Shown here piece after piece: positions 6,186-13,415 of a DNA stretch of 13,415 bases. The stretch comes from Prevotellaceae bacterium (GTDB lineage: Bacteria > Bacteroidota > Bacteroidia > Bacteroidales > Bacteroidaceae): contig JAJPZF010000216.1 in NCBI GenBank assembly GCA_021204545.1, forward strand, positions 1-13,415. The letters run 5' to 3'. The notes beneath the pieces were generated by a model, which worked only from the letters and a program-made list of their open reading frames with translations, was not told the origin of the DNA and did not search any database. Position 1 is the first letter of the stretch. Every line of letters begins with the position of its first letter. A program made the translations under genes and the position numbers.

Positions 6186-6201
6186 TGAATATTAGCTTAT
6201 G

Positions 6202-6705
6202 TCACGCCTGCGGCTCGGCAGTGTCCGCCGTCTCTTCCGCCTTAGGCTCCTGGCTCGCCTCGGCAGCCGTTGGGGCCGCCTCAGCCTGTGCGGCCTTCTT
6301 GGAGCGGCGCGCGCGGCGGGTCTTCTTGGCGGTCTTAGCCATGTTCTCGTCGAAGTCGACGAGCTCGATGAAGCACATCTTTGCGTTGTCGCCGTGGCGG
6401 AAGCCAGTCTTTATTATGCGTGTGTACCCGCCGGGGCGGTCGGCTATCTTCCCGGAGATGATCTGGAAGAGCTCGGTGACGGCGTACTTGTTCCGGAGGT
6501 AGCTGAAGACGGTGCGGCGGGAGTGCGTCGTGTCGAGCTTCGACTTGGTGATGAGCGGCTCCACGTACTTCCTCAGGGCCTTCGCCTTCGCCAGCGTCGT
6601 GTTGATGCGCTTGTGCATGATGAGGGAGGTGGCCATGTTGCTGAGCATAGCGTGGCGGTGGGAGGCTGTGCGGTTGAGGTGGTTGAACTTATTGTTGTGT
6701 CTCAT
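6202..6705 (-). CDS. rplQ: 50S ribosomal protein L17 with acidic Ala-rich tail
   Basis: L17 is a large-subunit protein near the exit-tunnel side of 23S rRNA. The N-terminal core (residues 1 to about 125) carries the family pattern [20 protein letters not shown] followed by [23 protein letters not shown]. The rest (about 125-167) is a basic [11 protein letters not shown] patch and then an Ala/Glu-rich tail ending AEPQA. Such extensions make Bacteroidetes L17 longer than the roughly 120-residue form of E. coli. It is the last gene of the operon, 9 nt after rpoA, and is followed by the hairpin at 6118-6185. Confidence 0.98.
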   Translation of the reverse strand: MRHNNKFNHLNRTASHRHAMLSNMATSLIMHKRINTTLAKAKALRKYVEPLITKSKLDTTHSRRTVFSYLRNKYAVTELFQIISGKIADRPGGYTRIIKTGFRHGDNAKMCFIELVDFDENMAKTAKKTRRARRSKKAAQAEAAPTAAEASQEPKAEETADTAEPQA

Positions 6706-6714
6706 TGCTGTGTG

Positions 6715-7707
6715 TTAGTCTTTGTCTAATTTGTACTTGCTTATGTCCGTGCCGAAGCTGAGCTTCATGCTCTCCAGCAGGTCGTCGAGCTCGGTGAGGG
6801 ACTTCTTGCCGAAGTTGCGGAACTTGAGGAGGTCGCTCTTGTTGAACTGCACGAGGTCGCCCAGCGTGTCGACGTTGGCCGCCTTGAGGCAGTTGAGGGC
6901 GCGGACGCTCAGGTCGAGGTCGACGAGGCGCGTCTTCAGCAGCTGGCGCATGTGCAGCGCCTCCTCGTCGAACTCCTCGGGGCTTTCCTCCCTGGTGTTC
7001 TGCACGGTGATGTTCTCGTCGGAGAAGAGCATGAAGTGGTAGATGAGTATCCTCGCCGCCTCCTTCAGAGCCTCCTTGGGGTGGATGGAGCCGTCGGTGG
7101 TTATCTCTATGACGAGCTTCTCGTAGTCCGTCTTCTGCTCCACGCGGAAGTCGTCCACCGTGTACCTGACGTTCCTTATCGGCGTGTAGATGGAGTCGAT
7201 GGGTATCTGGTTGATCTCCGTGCAGTACTCGCGGTTCTCGTCGGCAGGCACGTAGCCCCTGCCCTTGCAGATGGTGATGTCCATCTGCACGGAAGCCTTG
7301 GGGTCCATGTTGCAGATGACAAGCTCGGGGTTGAGCACCTCGAAGCCGTTGAGGTACTTGTTGAACTCACCGGCCCTGAACACGGTGGTGTTCTCCACCG
7401 TGAGGCTCACCCTCTCCGGCTCGAACTCCTCGGCCAGGTGCTTGAAGCGCACCTGCTTCAGGTTCAGTATTATGTTCGTGACATCCTCCTTCACGCCGGG
7501 TATCGAGGCGAACTCGTGCTCGACGCCCTGGATGGTCACGGTGTTGATGGCATACCCCTCTAAAGACGAGAGAAGAATACGGCGCAAAGCATTACCCACG
7601 GTAGTACCGAAGCCACCCTCAAGGGGGCGGAACTCGAACTTGCCGTACTTGTCATTCGCCTCCAACATTATGACCTTGTCAGGTCTCTGAAATGCTAATA
7701 TCGCCAT
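6715..7707 (-). CDS. rpoA: DNA-directed RNA polymerase alpha subunit
   Basis: Alpha dimerises to nucleate RNA polymerase assembly, and its C-terminal domain contacts promoter DNA and activators. The 330-residue protein has the N-terminal assembly domain, with [20 protein letters not shown] near residues 26-45. The alpha-CTD has [20 protein letters not shown], in which the arginine matches the DNA-contacting R265 of E. coli, and [17 protein letters not shown]-initiated extension to 7737 would overlap rpsD by 20 nt. I chose ATG at 7707 because [12 protein letters not shown] is the usual Bacteroidetes beginning. It starts 10 nt after rpsD and ends 9 nt before rplQ. Confidence 0.98.
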   Translation of the reverse strand: MAILAFQRPDKVIMLEANDKYGKFEFRPLEGGFGTTVGNALRRILLSSLEGYAINTVTIQGVEHEFASIPGVKEDVTNIILNLKQVRFKHLAEEFEPERVSLTVENTTVFRAGEFNKYLNGFEVLNPELVICNMDPKASVQMDITICKGRGYVPADENREYCTEINQIPIDSIYTPIRNVRYTVDDFRVEQKTDYEKLVIEITTDGSIHPKEALKEAARILIYHFMLFSDENITVQNTREESPEEFDEEALHMRQLLKTRLVDLDLSVRALNCLKAANVDTLGDLVQFNKSDLLKFRNFGKKSLTELDDLLESMKLSFGTDISKYKLDKD

Positions 7708-7717
7708 CCTCAAGTCC

Positions 7718-8323
7718 TTATTTAGAATATAACTCAACTATCAACTGCTCCTTTATTGTCTCGGGTATGTCAGCACGCTCGGGCTTGTGCAGGTACTTGC
7801 CTGTCTTCGAGCTGTCGTCCCACTCTATCCAGGGGTACTTGCTGTGGTTGAAGCCGGCGAGGGCGTTCTGCACGACCTCCAGGCTCTTCGAGCGCTCCCT
7901 CACGCCCACTATCTGCCCGGGGGCAACGGAGTAGGAGGGTATGCCCACAACCTTGCCGTCCACCGTGATGTGGCGGTGGTTGACAAGCTGCCTCGCGGCG
8001 CGCCGAGTGGGGGCTATGCCCATGCGGAACACCACGTTGTCGAGCCTTGCCTCGAGGTTCTGCAGCAGTATCTCGCCGGTCACGCCGTTCGTGCGCGCAG
8101 CCTTCTCGAACATGTTGCGGAACTGCTTCTCCAGGACGCCGTAGGTATACTTCGCTTTCTGCTTCTCGGCGAGCATGATGCCATACTCGGAGGTCTTGCG
8201 GCGGCGGTTGTTGCCGTGCTGCCCGGGGGGAAAGTTCCTGCGGGCTCGCACCTTGTCAGAGCCTAAGATAGTCTCGCCGAAACGGCGGTCGATTCTTGAT
8301 TTGGGTCCTATATACCTTGCCAT
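7718..8323 (-). CDS. rpsD: 30S ribosomal protein S4
   Basis: S4 is a primary 16S rRNA-binding protein that starts 30S body assembly. In E. coli it also represses its own operon by binding mRNA. The 201-residue product starts [17 protein letters not shown] and has the S4 RNA-binding domain at about residues 92-155 ([29 protein letters not shown]). It contains no cysteines, so it is the zinc-free form. A 110-nt gap separates it from rpsK, by far the largest inside this operon, and could hold a regulatory site. An A-rich stretch rather than a Shine-Dalgarno site precedes its ATG. Confidence 0.98.
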   Translation of the reverse strand: MARYIGPKSRIDRRFGETILGSDKVRARRNFPPGQHGNNRRRKTSEYGIMLAEKQKAKYTYGVLEKQFRNMFEKAARTNGVTGEILLQNLEARLDNVVFRMGIAPTRRAARQLVNHRHITVDGKVVGIPSYSVAPGQIVGVRERSKSLEVVQNALAGFNHSKYPWIEWDDSSKTGKYLHKPERADIPETIKEQLIVELYSK

Positions 8324-8433
8324 ATTTGTGTTGTTTGTTTTGTTTCAAGCTCGTCAGGGGGCTTAGTGCCTGCAACAACTTAGGCGGAACTTGCCCTGTC
8401 TCAGCGGTTGCGCCCCGACGCTATTCTTATGGA
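8324..8433 (-). promoter_or_regulatory. Structured rpsK-rpsD intergenic leader, possible S4 autoregulatory site
   Basis: The 110-nt gap interrupts an operon whose other gaps are 6-35 nt. In the RNA (minus strand), CGTCGGGGC (8420-8412) can pair with GCCCC-CT-GACG (8362-8352), with a 2-nt bulge. Directly inside, GCAAC (8411-8407) can pair with GTTGC (8376-8372). An unpaired A/C-rich tract then leads to the rpsD ATG. I see no TAnnTTTG promoter box. Ribosomal protein leaders often sit before S4 genes in other phyla, so autoregulation is a reasonable inference, not a demonstrated fact. Confidence 0.4.
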
Positions 8434-8823
8434 TTACACTCTTCTTCTCTTCGGGGGGCGGCAGCCGTTGTGCGGCAGCGGGGTGACGTCTATGATCTCC
8501 ACCACCTCTATGCCTGCCCCGTGGATGGTGCGTATGGCCGACTCGCGCCCGTTGCCCGGGCCCTTGACGTATGCCTTCACCTTCCTCAGCCCAAGGTCGT
8601 ATGCCACCTTGGCGCAGTCCTGAGCTGCCATCTGAGCGGCGTAGGGGGTGTTCTTCTTAGAGCCGCGGAAGCCCATCTTGCCTGCTGAAGACCAAGAGAT
8701 CACCTGCCCCTCGCTGTTGGCCAAAGTCACGATAATGTTGTTGAAGGAGCTGTGGACGTGAAGCTGGCCCTGCTGGCCCACCTTCACCACTCTCTTCTTT
8801 GCTGCTACGGTTTTCTTTGCCAT
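8434..8823 (-). CDS. rpsK: 30S ribosomal protein S11
   Basis: S11 lies on the 30S platform and helps shape the mRNA path near the Shine-Dalgarno helix. The 129-residue protein has the expected length and motifs [47 protein letters not shown] and the C-terminal [13 protein letters not shown]. It begins 9 nt after the rpsM stop. Confidence 0.98.
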   Translation of the reverse strand: MAKKTVAAKKRVVKVGQQGQLHVHSSFNNIIVTLANSEGQVISWSSAGKMGFRGSKKNTPYAAQMAAQDCAKVAYDLGLRKVKAYVKGPGNGRESAIRTIHGAGIEVVEIIDVTPLPHNGCRPPKRRRV

Positions 8824-8832
8824 GTCTGATTG

Positions 8833-9213
8833 TTATTTAGTAGCCTTCTTCTTGTTTGCCACGGTCTTCTTCTTGCCCTTGCGTGTCCTCGCGTTGTTCT
8901 TCGTGCTTTGTCCGCGCACGGGCAGCCCGTTGCGGTGGCGTATGCCCCTGTAGCAACCTATGTCCATCAGGCGCTTGATGTTCATGGTTATCTCGGTGCG
9001 AAGGTCGCCCTCCACCTTGTAGCCGGCGGCGATGACCTCGCGGATCTTTGCCGCCTCCTCGTCCGTCCACTCGGTCACTTTCTTGTCACGGTTCACGCCA
9101 GCCTTGTCCAATATCTTGCCCGCGCTACTGCGACCCAATCCGAAGATGTAGGTCAAAGCGATCTCACCCCTCTTGTTCTGGGGCAGGTCGACACCAACAA
9201 TTCTTATTGCCAT
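8833..9213 (-). CDS. rpsM: 30S ribosomal protein S13
   Basis: S13 sits in the 30S head and bridges to the large subunit and the P-site tRNA. The 126-residue product starts [20 protein letters not shown] and has the helix-turn segment [14 protein letters not shown]. The signature [16 protein letters not shown] is followed by [10 protein letters not shown] and a lysine-rich tail. It follows rpmJ by 29 nt and precedes rpsK by 9 nt, the standard alpha-operon order. Confidence 0.98.
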   Translation of the reverse strand: MAIRIVGVDLPQNKRGEIALTYIFGLGRSSAGKILDKAGVNRDKKVTEWTDEEAAKIREVIAAGYKVEGDLRTEITMNIKRLMDIGCYRGIRHRNGLPVRGQSTKNNARTRKGKKKTVANKKKATK

Positions 9214-9242
9214 ATATCAAATGTTTCTTTCCTGTAACTTGG

Positions 9243-9359
9243 TCAACCCTGACGTGTCTTGAACCTGGGGTTCTTCTTGTTAATCACATACAGACGCCCC
9301 TTGCGGCGAACTATCTGGCAGTCGGGCGTGCGTTTCTTAAGAGAAGCTCTTGTTTTCAT
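9243..9359 (-). CDS. rpmJ: 50S ribosomal protein L36, zinc-ligand-poor form
   Basis: This small gene encodes 38 residues: [14 protein letters not shown], then [15 protein letters not shown], then [10 protein letters not shown]36 is a small 23S rRNA-binding protein. The common zinc form has a CxxC...C...H set. Here only the second cysteine (C14) remains, with T at position 11, so zinc binding is not expected. It lies between infA (15 nt upstream) and rpsM (29 nt downstream), the normal position. Confidence 0.97.
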   Translation of the reverse strand: MKTRASLKKRTPDCQIVRRKGRLYVINKKNPRFKTRQG

Positions 9360-9374
9360 TATCGAAGTCTTGTT

Positions 9375-9593
9375 TTATTTGTATCTGAACACTATGCGCC
9401 CTTTCGAGAGGTCGTAGGGGCTCATCTCGACCCTCACCTTGTCGCCGGGCAGTATCTTGATGTAGTGCATCCTCATCTTGCCTGAGATATGCGCCGTTAT
9501 CTCGTGCCCGTTCTCCAGCTCTACGTGGAACATGGCGTTCGACAGCGACTCTACGATCACTCCGTCTTGCTCTATAGCCGATTGCTTAGCCAT
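9375..9593 (-). CDS. infA: Translation initiation factor IF-1
   Basis: IF-1 binds the 30S A site during initiation and assists IF-2 and IF-3. The 72-residue protein is a single S1-type OB fold of standard length: [17 protein letters not shown], then [37 protein letters not shown] and [10 protein letters not shown]. It starts 12 nt after the map stop and is part of the same operon. Confidence 0.98.
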   Translation of the reverse strand: MAKQSAIEQDGVIVESLSNAMFHVELENGHEITAHISGKMRMHYIKILPGDKVRVEMSPYDLSKGRIVFRYK

Positions 9594-9605
9594 ACTTTCG
9601 ATGCT

Positions 9606-10388
9606 CTATTTCTCTTCTATTCCCCTGAAGGACGAGAGGATGTCTACTTTGCCCCGGTGTATCGCCACCGTATGCTCGAAGTGAGCCGCGGGCTTGTGGT
9701 CTTTGGTCTTCACTGTCCAGCGGTCGGGCATAAGCACTATCTGGGGGCTGCCTTGCGTTATCATCGGCTCTATGGCTATGCACAGGCCGCTCTTTATCTG
9801 CTTGCCCCCGCCGCGGTGGCCGTAGTTCGGCACAGCGGGGTCTTCGTGCATGTCCTTGCCGATGCCGTGGCCTGTGAACTCGCGCACCACGCCGTAGCCT
9901 TTCTGCTCGCAGTGACGCTGCACGGCGTACCCGATGTCTCCGATTCGCCTGCCGGGCTGAGCCGCCTCGATGCCGATGTAGAGCGCCTCTTTCGTGGTCT
10001 CCACGAGTTTCCTCACGTCGGCCGCGACCTCGCCCACGCAGAAAGTGTAGCAGGAATCGCCGTTGAAGCCGTTGAGCAGCACACCGCAGTCAACAGAGAT
10101 TATGTCCCCGTCCTGCAGCTCGCGCTCGCCGGGTATGCCGTGTATCACCTCGTCGTTCACGGAGGCGCAGATGGAGGCCGGGAACGGGCCGCCGTAGGGG
10201 TTGGGGAACCCCTTGAAAGTGGGTGTGGCTCCGTGGTCCATGATGTATTCCTCCGCTATCTTGTCGAGTTGCTGTGTCGTCACGCCCGGCTTAATGGCTT
10301 TACCTATCTCTGCCAAGGTCTCGCCCACCAGCAGGTTGGCTGCTCTCATCAGTTCTATCTCCTCCTCTGTCTTCAGGAATATCCTCAT
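9606..10388 (-). CDS. map: Methionine aminopeptidase, type I
   Basis: This cytosolic metalloenzyme removes the initiator methionine from nascent proteins when the second residue is small. The 260-residue sequence has the pita-bread fold pattern. The two-metal site is complete: D100 (DIISVDCG), D111 (NGDSCYTF), H174 (TGHGIG), E207 (AIEPM) and E238 (HFEHTVAI). Substrate-contacting H83 (NDEVIHGIP) and H181 are also present. There is no N-terminal zinc-finger extension, so it is the simple bacterial form. It sits between secY (7 nt upstream) and infA (12 nt downstream), a common arrangement when adk is not in the operon. Confidence 0.97.
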   Translation of the reverse strand: MRIFLKTEEEIELMRAANLLVGETLAEIGKAIKPGVTTQQLDKIAEEYIMDHGATPTFKGFPNPYGGPFPASICASVNDEVIHGIPGERELQDGDIISVDCGVLLNGFNGDSCYTFCVGEVAADVRKLVETTKEALYIGIEAAQPGRRIGDIGYAVQRHCEQKGYGVVREFTGHGIGKDMHEDPAVPNYGHRGGGKQIKSGLCIAIEPMITQGSPQIVLMPDRWTVKTKDHKPAAHFEHTVAIHRGKVDILSSFRGIEEK

Positions 10389-10395
10389 AGTCCGA

Positions 10396-11736
10396 CTAAT
10401 AGGCGGACACTCCGCCGCGGCCGTGCAGCCTGCCAGAGCTTAGCAGCCCGTCGTAGTGGCGCATAAGCAGGTGGCTCTCTATCTGTTGCAGTGTGTCGAG
10501 CACGACGCCCACGAGTATCAGCAGGGATGTCCCGCCGAAGAAGTGGGCGAACGCCTGCTGCACGTTGAGCAAGCCGGCGAAGGCTGGCATGCATGCTATG
10601 ATGGCGAGGAAGATTGACCCCGGAAGTGTGATGTGGGACATTATGTCGTCCAGGTAGTTCGCCGTGTCCTTGCCAGGGCGGACACCCGGGATGAAGCCGT
10701 TGTTACGCTTGATGTCCTCGGCCATCTGCACAGGGTTCATCGTGATTGCCGTGTAGAAATACGTGAAGGCTATGATAAGGATGGCGAACAGCAGGTTGTA
10801 GGGAAGGCTCGCGTAGTCGCTAAGGAGCATGGCGAAGCCTGTGGAGGCCGCCCCGTTGGAGAAGAAGCCCACCAGCGTGGCCGGTATGAACATGATGGCC
10901 TGCGCGAAGATGATGGGCATCACGTTGGCCGCGAAGAGCTTCAGCGGGATGTATTGGCGCGCCCCGCCTATCTTCTGCCCCTTTACCATGCGCTGGGCGT
11001 ACTGCACAGGCACCTTGCGGGTGCCCTGCACCAGCAGTATGGAGGCGAGCACCACGGCGAACAGCAGTATTATCTCTATGAGGAACATCACCAGTCCGCC
11101 GCCAGTGAGCGCCGTGAAGCGCGACACAAGCTCCTGTCCGAAAGCCTGCGGCAGGCGGGCTATGATGCCCAGCATGATGATGAGCGAGACGCCGTTGCCT
11201 ATGCCGCGGTCCGTGATGCGCTCACCGAGCCAGAGCACGAACATGCTGCCGGCCGCGAGGATGATGGTGGAGGAGACGAGGAAAAGCGTCCAGTCTGTCT
11301 TTATGGCCCCGGCGGCCTGCACGTGAAGGTTCATCAGGTAGAACGGGCCCTGGAAAAGCAGGACGACGATGGTCAGGTAACGGGTATACTGGTTGATCTT
11401 GCGCCTTCCGCTCTCGCCCTCTCGCTGCATCTTCTGGAAGTAGGGCACGGCAACCGCCAGCAGCTGCACGACAATGGAGGCGGAGATGTAAGGCATTATG
11501 CCCAGCGCGAAGATTGAGGCGTTGGAGAACGCGCCTCCTGAGAACATGTTCAGGAGCGACATCAGGCCTTCGCTCGTCTGCTGGCGCAGGGCTGTCAGCT
11601 GCTCAGGCTCTATGCCCGGAAGCACGATGAAGGAGCCGAAGCGGTAGATGGCGGCGAAGCCCAGAGTGATGAGGATGCGTGTGCGCAGGTCCTCTATCGC
11701 CCAGATGTTTCTGATTGTCTTTATGAATTTCTTCAT
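10396..11736 (-). CDS. secY: Protein translocase subunit SecY
   Basis: SecY is the central channel of the SecYEG translocon in the inner membrane, used for export and membrane insertion. The 446-residue product has about ten hydrophobic segments. Signature regions are FALGIMPYISASIVVQLL (76-93) and the cytoplasmic-loop motif LWLGERITDRGIGNGVSLII (168-187), with RKVPVQYAQR (240-249) in a later loop. The basic start MKKFIKTIRNIWAIEDLR and length are normal. It follows rplO by 6 nt and precedes map by 7 nt. Confidence 0.98.
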   Translation of the reverse strand: MKKFIKTIRNIWAIEDLRTRILITLGFAAIYRFGSFIVLPGIEPEQLTALRQQTSEGLMSLLNMFSGGAFSNASIFALGIMPYISASIVVQLLAVAVPYFQKMQREGESGRRKINQYTRYLTIVVLLFQGPFYLMNLHVQAAGAIKTDWTLFLVSSTIILAAGSMFVLWLGERITDRGIGNGVSLIIMLGIIARLPQAFGQELVSRFTALTGGGLVMFLIEIILLFAVVLASILLVQGTRKVPVQYAQRMVKGQKIGGARQYIPLKLFAANVMPIIFAQAIMFIPATLVGFFSNGAASTGFAMLLSDYASLPYNLLFAILIIAFTYFYTAITMNPVQMAEDIKRNNGFIPGVRPGKDTANYLDDIMSHITLPGSIFLAIIACMPAFAGLLNVQQAFAHFFGGTSLLILVGVVLDTLQQIESHLLMRHYDGLLSSGRLHGRGGVSAY

Positions 11737-11742
11737 TTAGCA

Positions 11743-12186
11743 CTAAAGTTTTGTCACGCTTCCGCCCGCACTCTGGATGGCGGCCTCGGCCGTGGCGGAG
11801 AAAGCGTGGGCGGTGACGTCTACCTTAGCTGTCAGCTGTCCCTTGCCCAGGACTTTCACCAGCTTGCCGCGCCTCACCTTCCCTGCCGCAACCATCTCGT
11901 CGACGCCGATGGTGACTATCCCCTTGTCGGCCATCTCCTGAAGGGCGGAGAGGTTCACGGGGGCATAGGAGATGCGGTTTATGTTCTTGAACCCGAACTT
12001 GGGCAGACGGCGCTGCAGTGGCATCTGTCCGCCCTCAAAACCTATCTTCCTCTTGTAGCCGGAGCGTGCCTTGGCTCCTTTGTGCCCGCGTGTGGAGGTG
12101 CCTCCCAGGCCTGAGCCCGGGCCGCGGCCTAAGCGGCGGCGGGAGTGTGTCGAGCCGGGCGCGGGCCTCAAATTATTCAGTTTCAT
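11743..12186 (-). CDS. rplO: 50S ribosomal protein L15
   Basis: L15 is a late-assembly large-subunit protein with a glycine- and arginine-rich extension reaching into 23S rRNA. The 147-residue protein starts [20 protein letters not shown], continues with [20 protein letters not shown] and [17 protein letters not shown], and ends with a globular domain ([20 protein letters not shown]). It lies between rpmD (35 nt upstream) and secY. Confidence 0.98.
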   Translation of the reverse strand: MKLNNLRPAPGSTHSRRRLGRGPGSGLGGTSTRGHKGAKARSGYKRKIGFEGGQMPLQRRLPKFGFKNINRISYAPVNLSALQEMADKGIVTIGVDEMVAAGKVRRGKLVKVLGKGQLTAKVDVTAHAFSATAEAAIQSAGGSVTKL

Positions 12187-12221
12187 GTCTTCTTGTCGTG
12201 TTAGATAATTGATTTGTAACT

Positions 12222-12398
12222 CTAGTCCAGCACCTTCACCAGGTGGTGAACGGTACGTATCAGGCCGCGGTTGGAGGGGGTGTCCTCGATCTCCACGATG
12301 TGGTTCATCTTCCTCAGCCCCAGCGTGTCTAACGTGTCCTTCTGCACATGTGGGGCGTGTATGCGGCTTCTCACTTGCTGTACCCTGATTGTTGCCAT
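12222..12398 (-). CDS. rpmD: 50S ribosomal protein L30
   Basis: This 58-residue protein starts [20 protein letters not shown] and ends HHLVKVLD. It has the L30 pattern with [19 protein letters not shown] in the middle. L30 is a small large-subunit protein that some bacteria lack. A GGAGG at 12407-12411 (minus strand), 8 nt before the ATG, is one of the few good Shine-Dalgarno sites in the window. It lies between rpsE (17 nt upstream) and rplO. Confidence 0.97.
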   Translation of the reverse strand: MATIRVQQVRSRIHAPHVQKDTLDTLGLRKMNHIVEIEDTPSNRGLIRTVHHLVKVLD

Positions 12399-12415
12399 AT
12401 TCTTGTCCTCCGTCT

Positions 12416-12928
12416 TTATCCTCTGAACACTTTCTCGATCGTTATGCCGCGCTGACGGGCCACCATCTTGGCGTCGCGCATCTGGGACAGGGCCGCGATG
12501 GTTGCCTTGACGAGGTTGTGAGGGTTGGACGAGCCTTTCGACTTGGCCAGCACGTCTCTCACGCCCACGCTGTCAAGAACAGCGCGCATCGCGCCGCCAG
12601 CCACTACTCCAGTACCTGCCGAGGCGGGCATGATCAGCACCTTCGCGCCGCCGAACTTGGCGAACACCTCGTGGGGCACCGTGCCGTTCACTATGGCCAC
12701 CTTCACCAGGTTCTTCTTCGCCGCCTCGGTGCCCTTGGCTATGGCGGCGGTCACCTCGCCTGCCTTGCCCAGGCCCCAGCCGATGATGCCGTTCTCGTTG
12801 CCCACAACCACTATGGCGCTGAACGTGAACGTGCGGCCGCCCTTTGTTACTTTCGTGACGCGGTTGACGGCAACCAGCCTGTCCTTTAACTCTATGTCGC
12901 TGTTGATCTTAACTTTGCTAATCGCCAT
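12416..12928 (-). CDS. rpsE: 30S ribosomal protein S5
   Basis: S5 lies at the 30S mRNA entry and contributes to decoding accuracy. The 170-residue product has the double-stranded RNA-binding domain start [20 protein letters not shown]. The signature [20 protein letters not shown] is followed by [18 protein letters not shown]. The C-terminal domain is [20 protein letters not shown]. It starts 6 nt after the rplR stop. Confidence 0.98.
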   Translation of the reverse strand: MAISKVKINSDIELKDRLVAVNRVTKVTKGGRTFTFSAIVVVGNENGIIGWGLGKAGEVTAAIAKGTEAAKKNLVKVAIVNGTVPHEVFAKFGGAKVLIMPASAGTGVVAGGAMRAVLDSVGVRDVLAKSKGSSNPHNLVKATIAALSQMRDAKMVARQRGITIEKVFRG

Positions 12929-12934
12929 AATCCC

Positions 12935-13276
12935 TTAAAATTTAAGTCCTCCGTTGCGGGCGGCGTCTGCCACCCGCTTCACGCGCCCGTGATAAAGATA
13001 GCCGTTGCGGTCGAAGACTACCGTCGTGATGCCCGACTCGAGAGCCTTCTTCGCAATCAGCTCGCCCACCTTGGCGGCTTGTTCCGTCTTTGGCTTGACA
13101 TCCATTCCCAGGGAAGACGCCGCCAGCAGCGTGGTGCCGGTCTCGTCGTTGACAAGCTGAACGTATATCTGCTTGTTGCTGCGGAACACGCTCATGCGGG
13201 GGCGCTCGGCGGTGCCTCTTATCTTCTTCCTGATTCTGAACTTGATTCTCGTCCTTCTGTCTATCTTAGTTCTCAT
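12935..13276 (-). CDS. rplR: 50S ribosomal protein L18
   Basis: L18 binds 5S rRNA and attaches it to the large subunit. The 113-residue protein starts [20 protein letters not shown] and has [38 protein letters not shown] and the terminal GGLKF. The frame is open upstream to 13348, but that extension would overlap the end of rplF. The ATG at 13276 gives the usual family length. It follows rplF by 19 nt. Confidence 0.97.
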   Translation of the reverse strand: MRTKIDRRTRIKFRIRKKIRGTAERPRMSVFRSNKQIYVQLVNDETGTTLLAASSLGMDVKPKTEQAAKVGELIAKKALESGITTVVFDRNGYLYHGRVKRVADAARNGGLKF

Positions 13277-13295
13277 GACCTTGACATTTTGATGT

Positions 13296-13415
13296 TTACT
13301 TGGCGCTTGCTGACTTGCCGGACTTCCTGCGTATCTTCTCGCCCACAAACAGGATACCCTTGCCCTTGTACGGCTCGGGCTTGCGGAAGGAGCGTATCTT
13401 CGCGCACACCTGCCC
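13296..13415 (-). CDS. rplF: 50S ribosomal protein L6, C-terminal 39 residues (runs off the right edge)
   Basis: The frame open at the right edge translates to [20 protein letters not shown], then [19 protein letters not shown], then TAA. This is the conserved C-terminus of L6, whose second domain binds 23S rRNA near the sarcin-ricin loop. Position directly upstream of rplR agrees with the spc operon order. The rest of the gene lies outside the window. Confidence 0.95.
   Translation of the reverse strand, partial: GQVCAKIRSFRKPEPYKGKGILFVGEKIRRKSGKSASAK

Noticed and set aside
8324..8433. CTGAGA in the rpsK-rpsD gap as a thiamine riboswitch element
   Set aside because: The rest of the conserved thiamine riboswitch core is missing and the downstream gene is ribosomal, so the hexamer match is coincidental.
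9489..11517. Long plus-strand open frames over map and secY (325 and 294 codons)
   Set aside because: They are antisense shadows caused by GC-rich codon bias. Their translations are rich in H, R, G and V with no family pattern, and the minus-strand genes are unambiguous.

Overview
The window looks like chromosomal DNA from a GC-rich member of the Bacteroidetes, most likely order Bacteroidales. The supporting signs are TAnnTTTG-type -7 promoter boxes, few strong Shine-Dalgarno sites, a Bacteroidetes-style RpoA N-terminus (MAILAFQ), an L36 that has lost most of its zinc ligands, an Ala/Glu-rich C-terminal tail on L17, and a BspA-like leucine-rich repeat gene. The genus cannot be fixed from the sequence alone.

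Left part (1-2423, minus strand): a probable transcription unit rsmI - coiled-coil lipoprotein - hflX. It starts at a promoter near 2416-2423. RsmI methylates 16S rRNA and HflX is a ribosome-associated GTPase that runs off the left edge. The lipoprotein between them is a conserved Bacteroidales type of unknown function.

Centre-left (2519-3844, plus strand): a divergent AI-2E/PerM-family membrane protein with its own -7 box. It is followed by a tRNA-Lys(UUU) gene with a clear promoter and a downstream hairpin terminator.

Centre (3845-6117): an AT-richer segment holding one minus-strand gene, a 623-residue BspA-like LRR protein with seventeen 23-residue repeats and two longer capping modules. 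I see no export signal in it. Its two flanks carry imperfect inverted copies of a short sequence. The promoter-side copy differs from the other mainly by a 22-bp palindrome that covers the candidate -7 box. This is the least ordinary part of the window.

Right part (6118-13415, minus strand): the end of the spc operon joined to the alpha operon, in transcription order rplF(partial)-rplR-rpsE-rpmD-rplO-secY-map-infA-rpmJ-rpsM-rpsK-rpsD-rpoA-rplQ, closed by a long hairpin. Gene gaps are 6-35 nt except for a 110-nt gap before rpsD, which can form nested helices and may be a regulatory leader.

Most of the window is conserved housekeeping sequence. I found no defence system, CRISPR array, intact insertion sequence or prophage. 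The candidates for something undescribed are the LRR segment with its flanking repeats and palindrome, and the rpsK-rpsD intergenic RNA.
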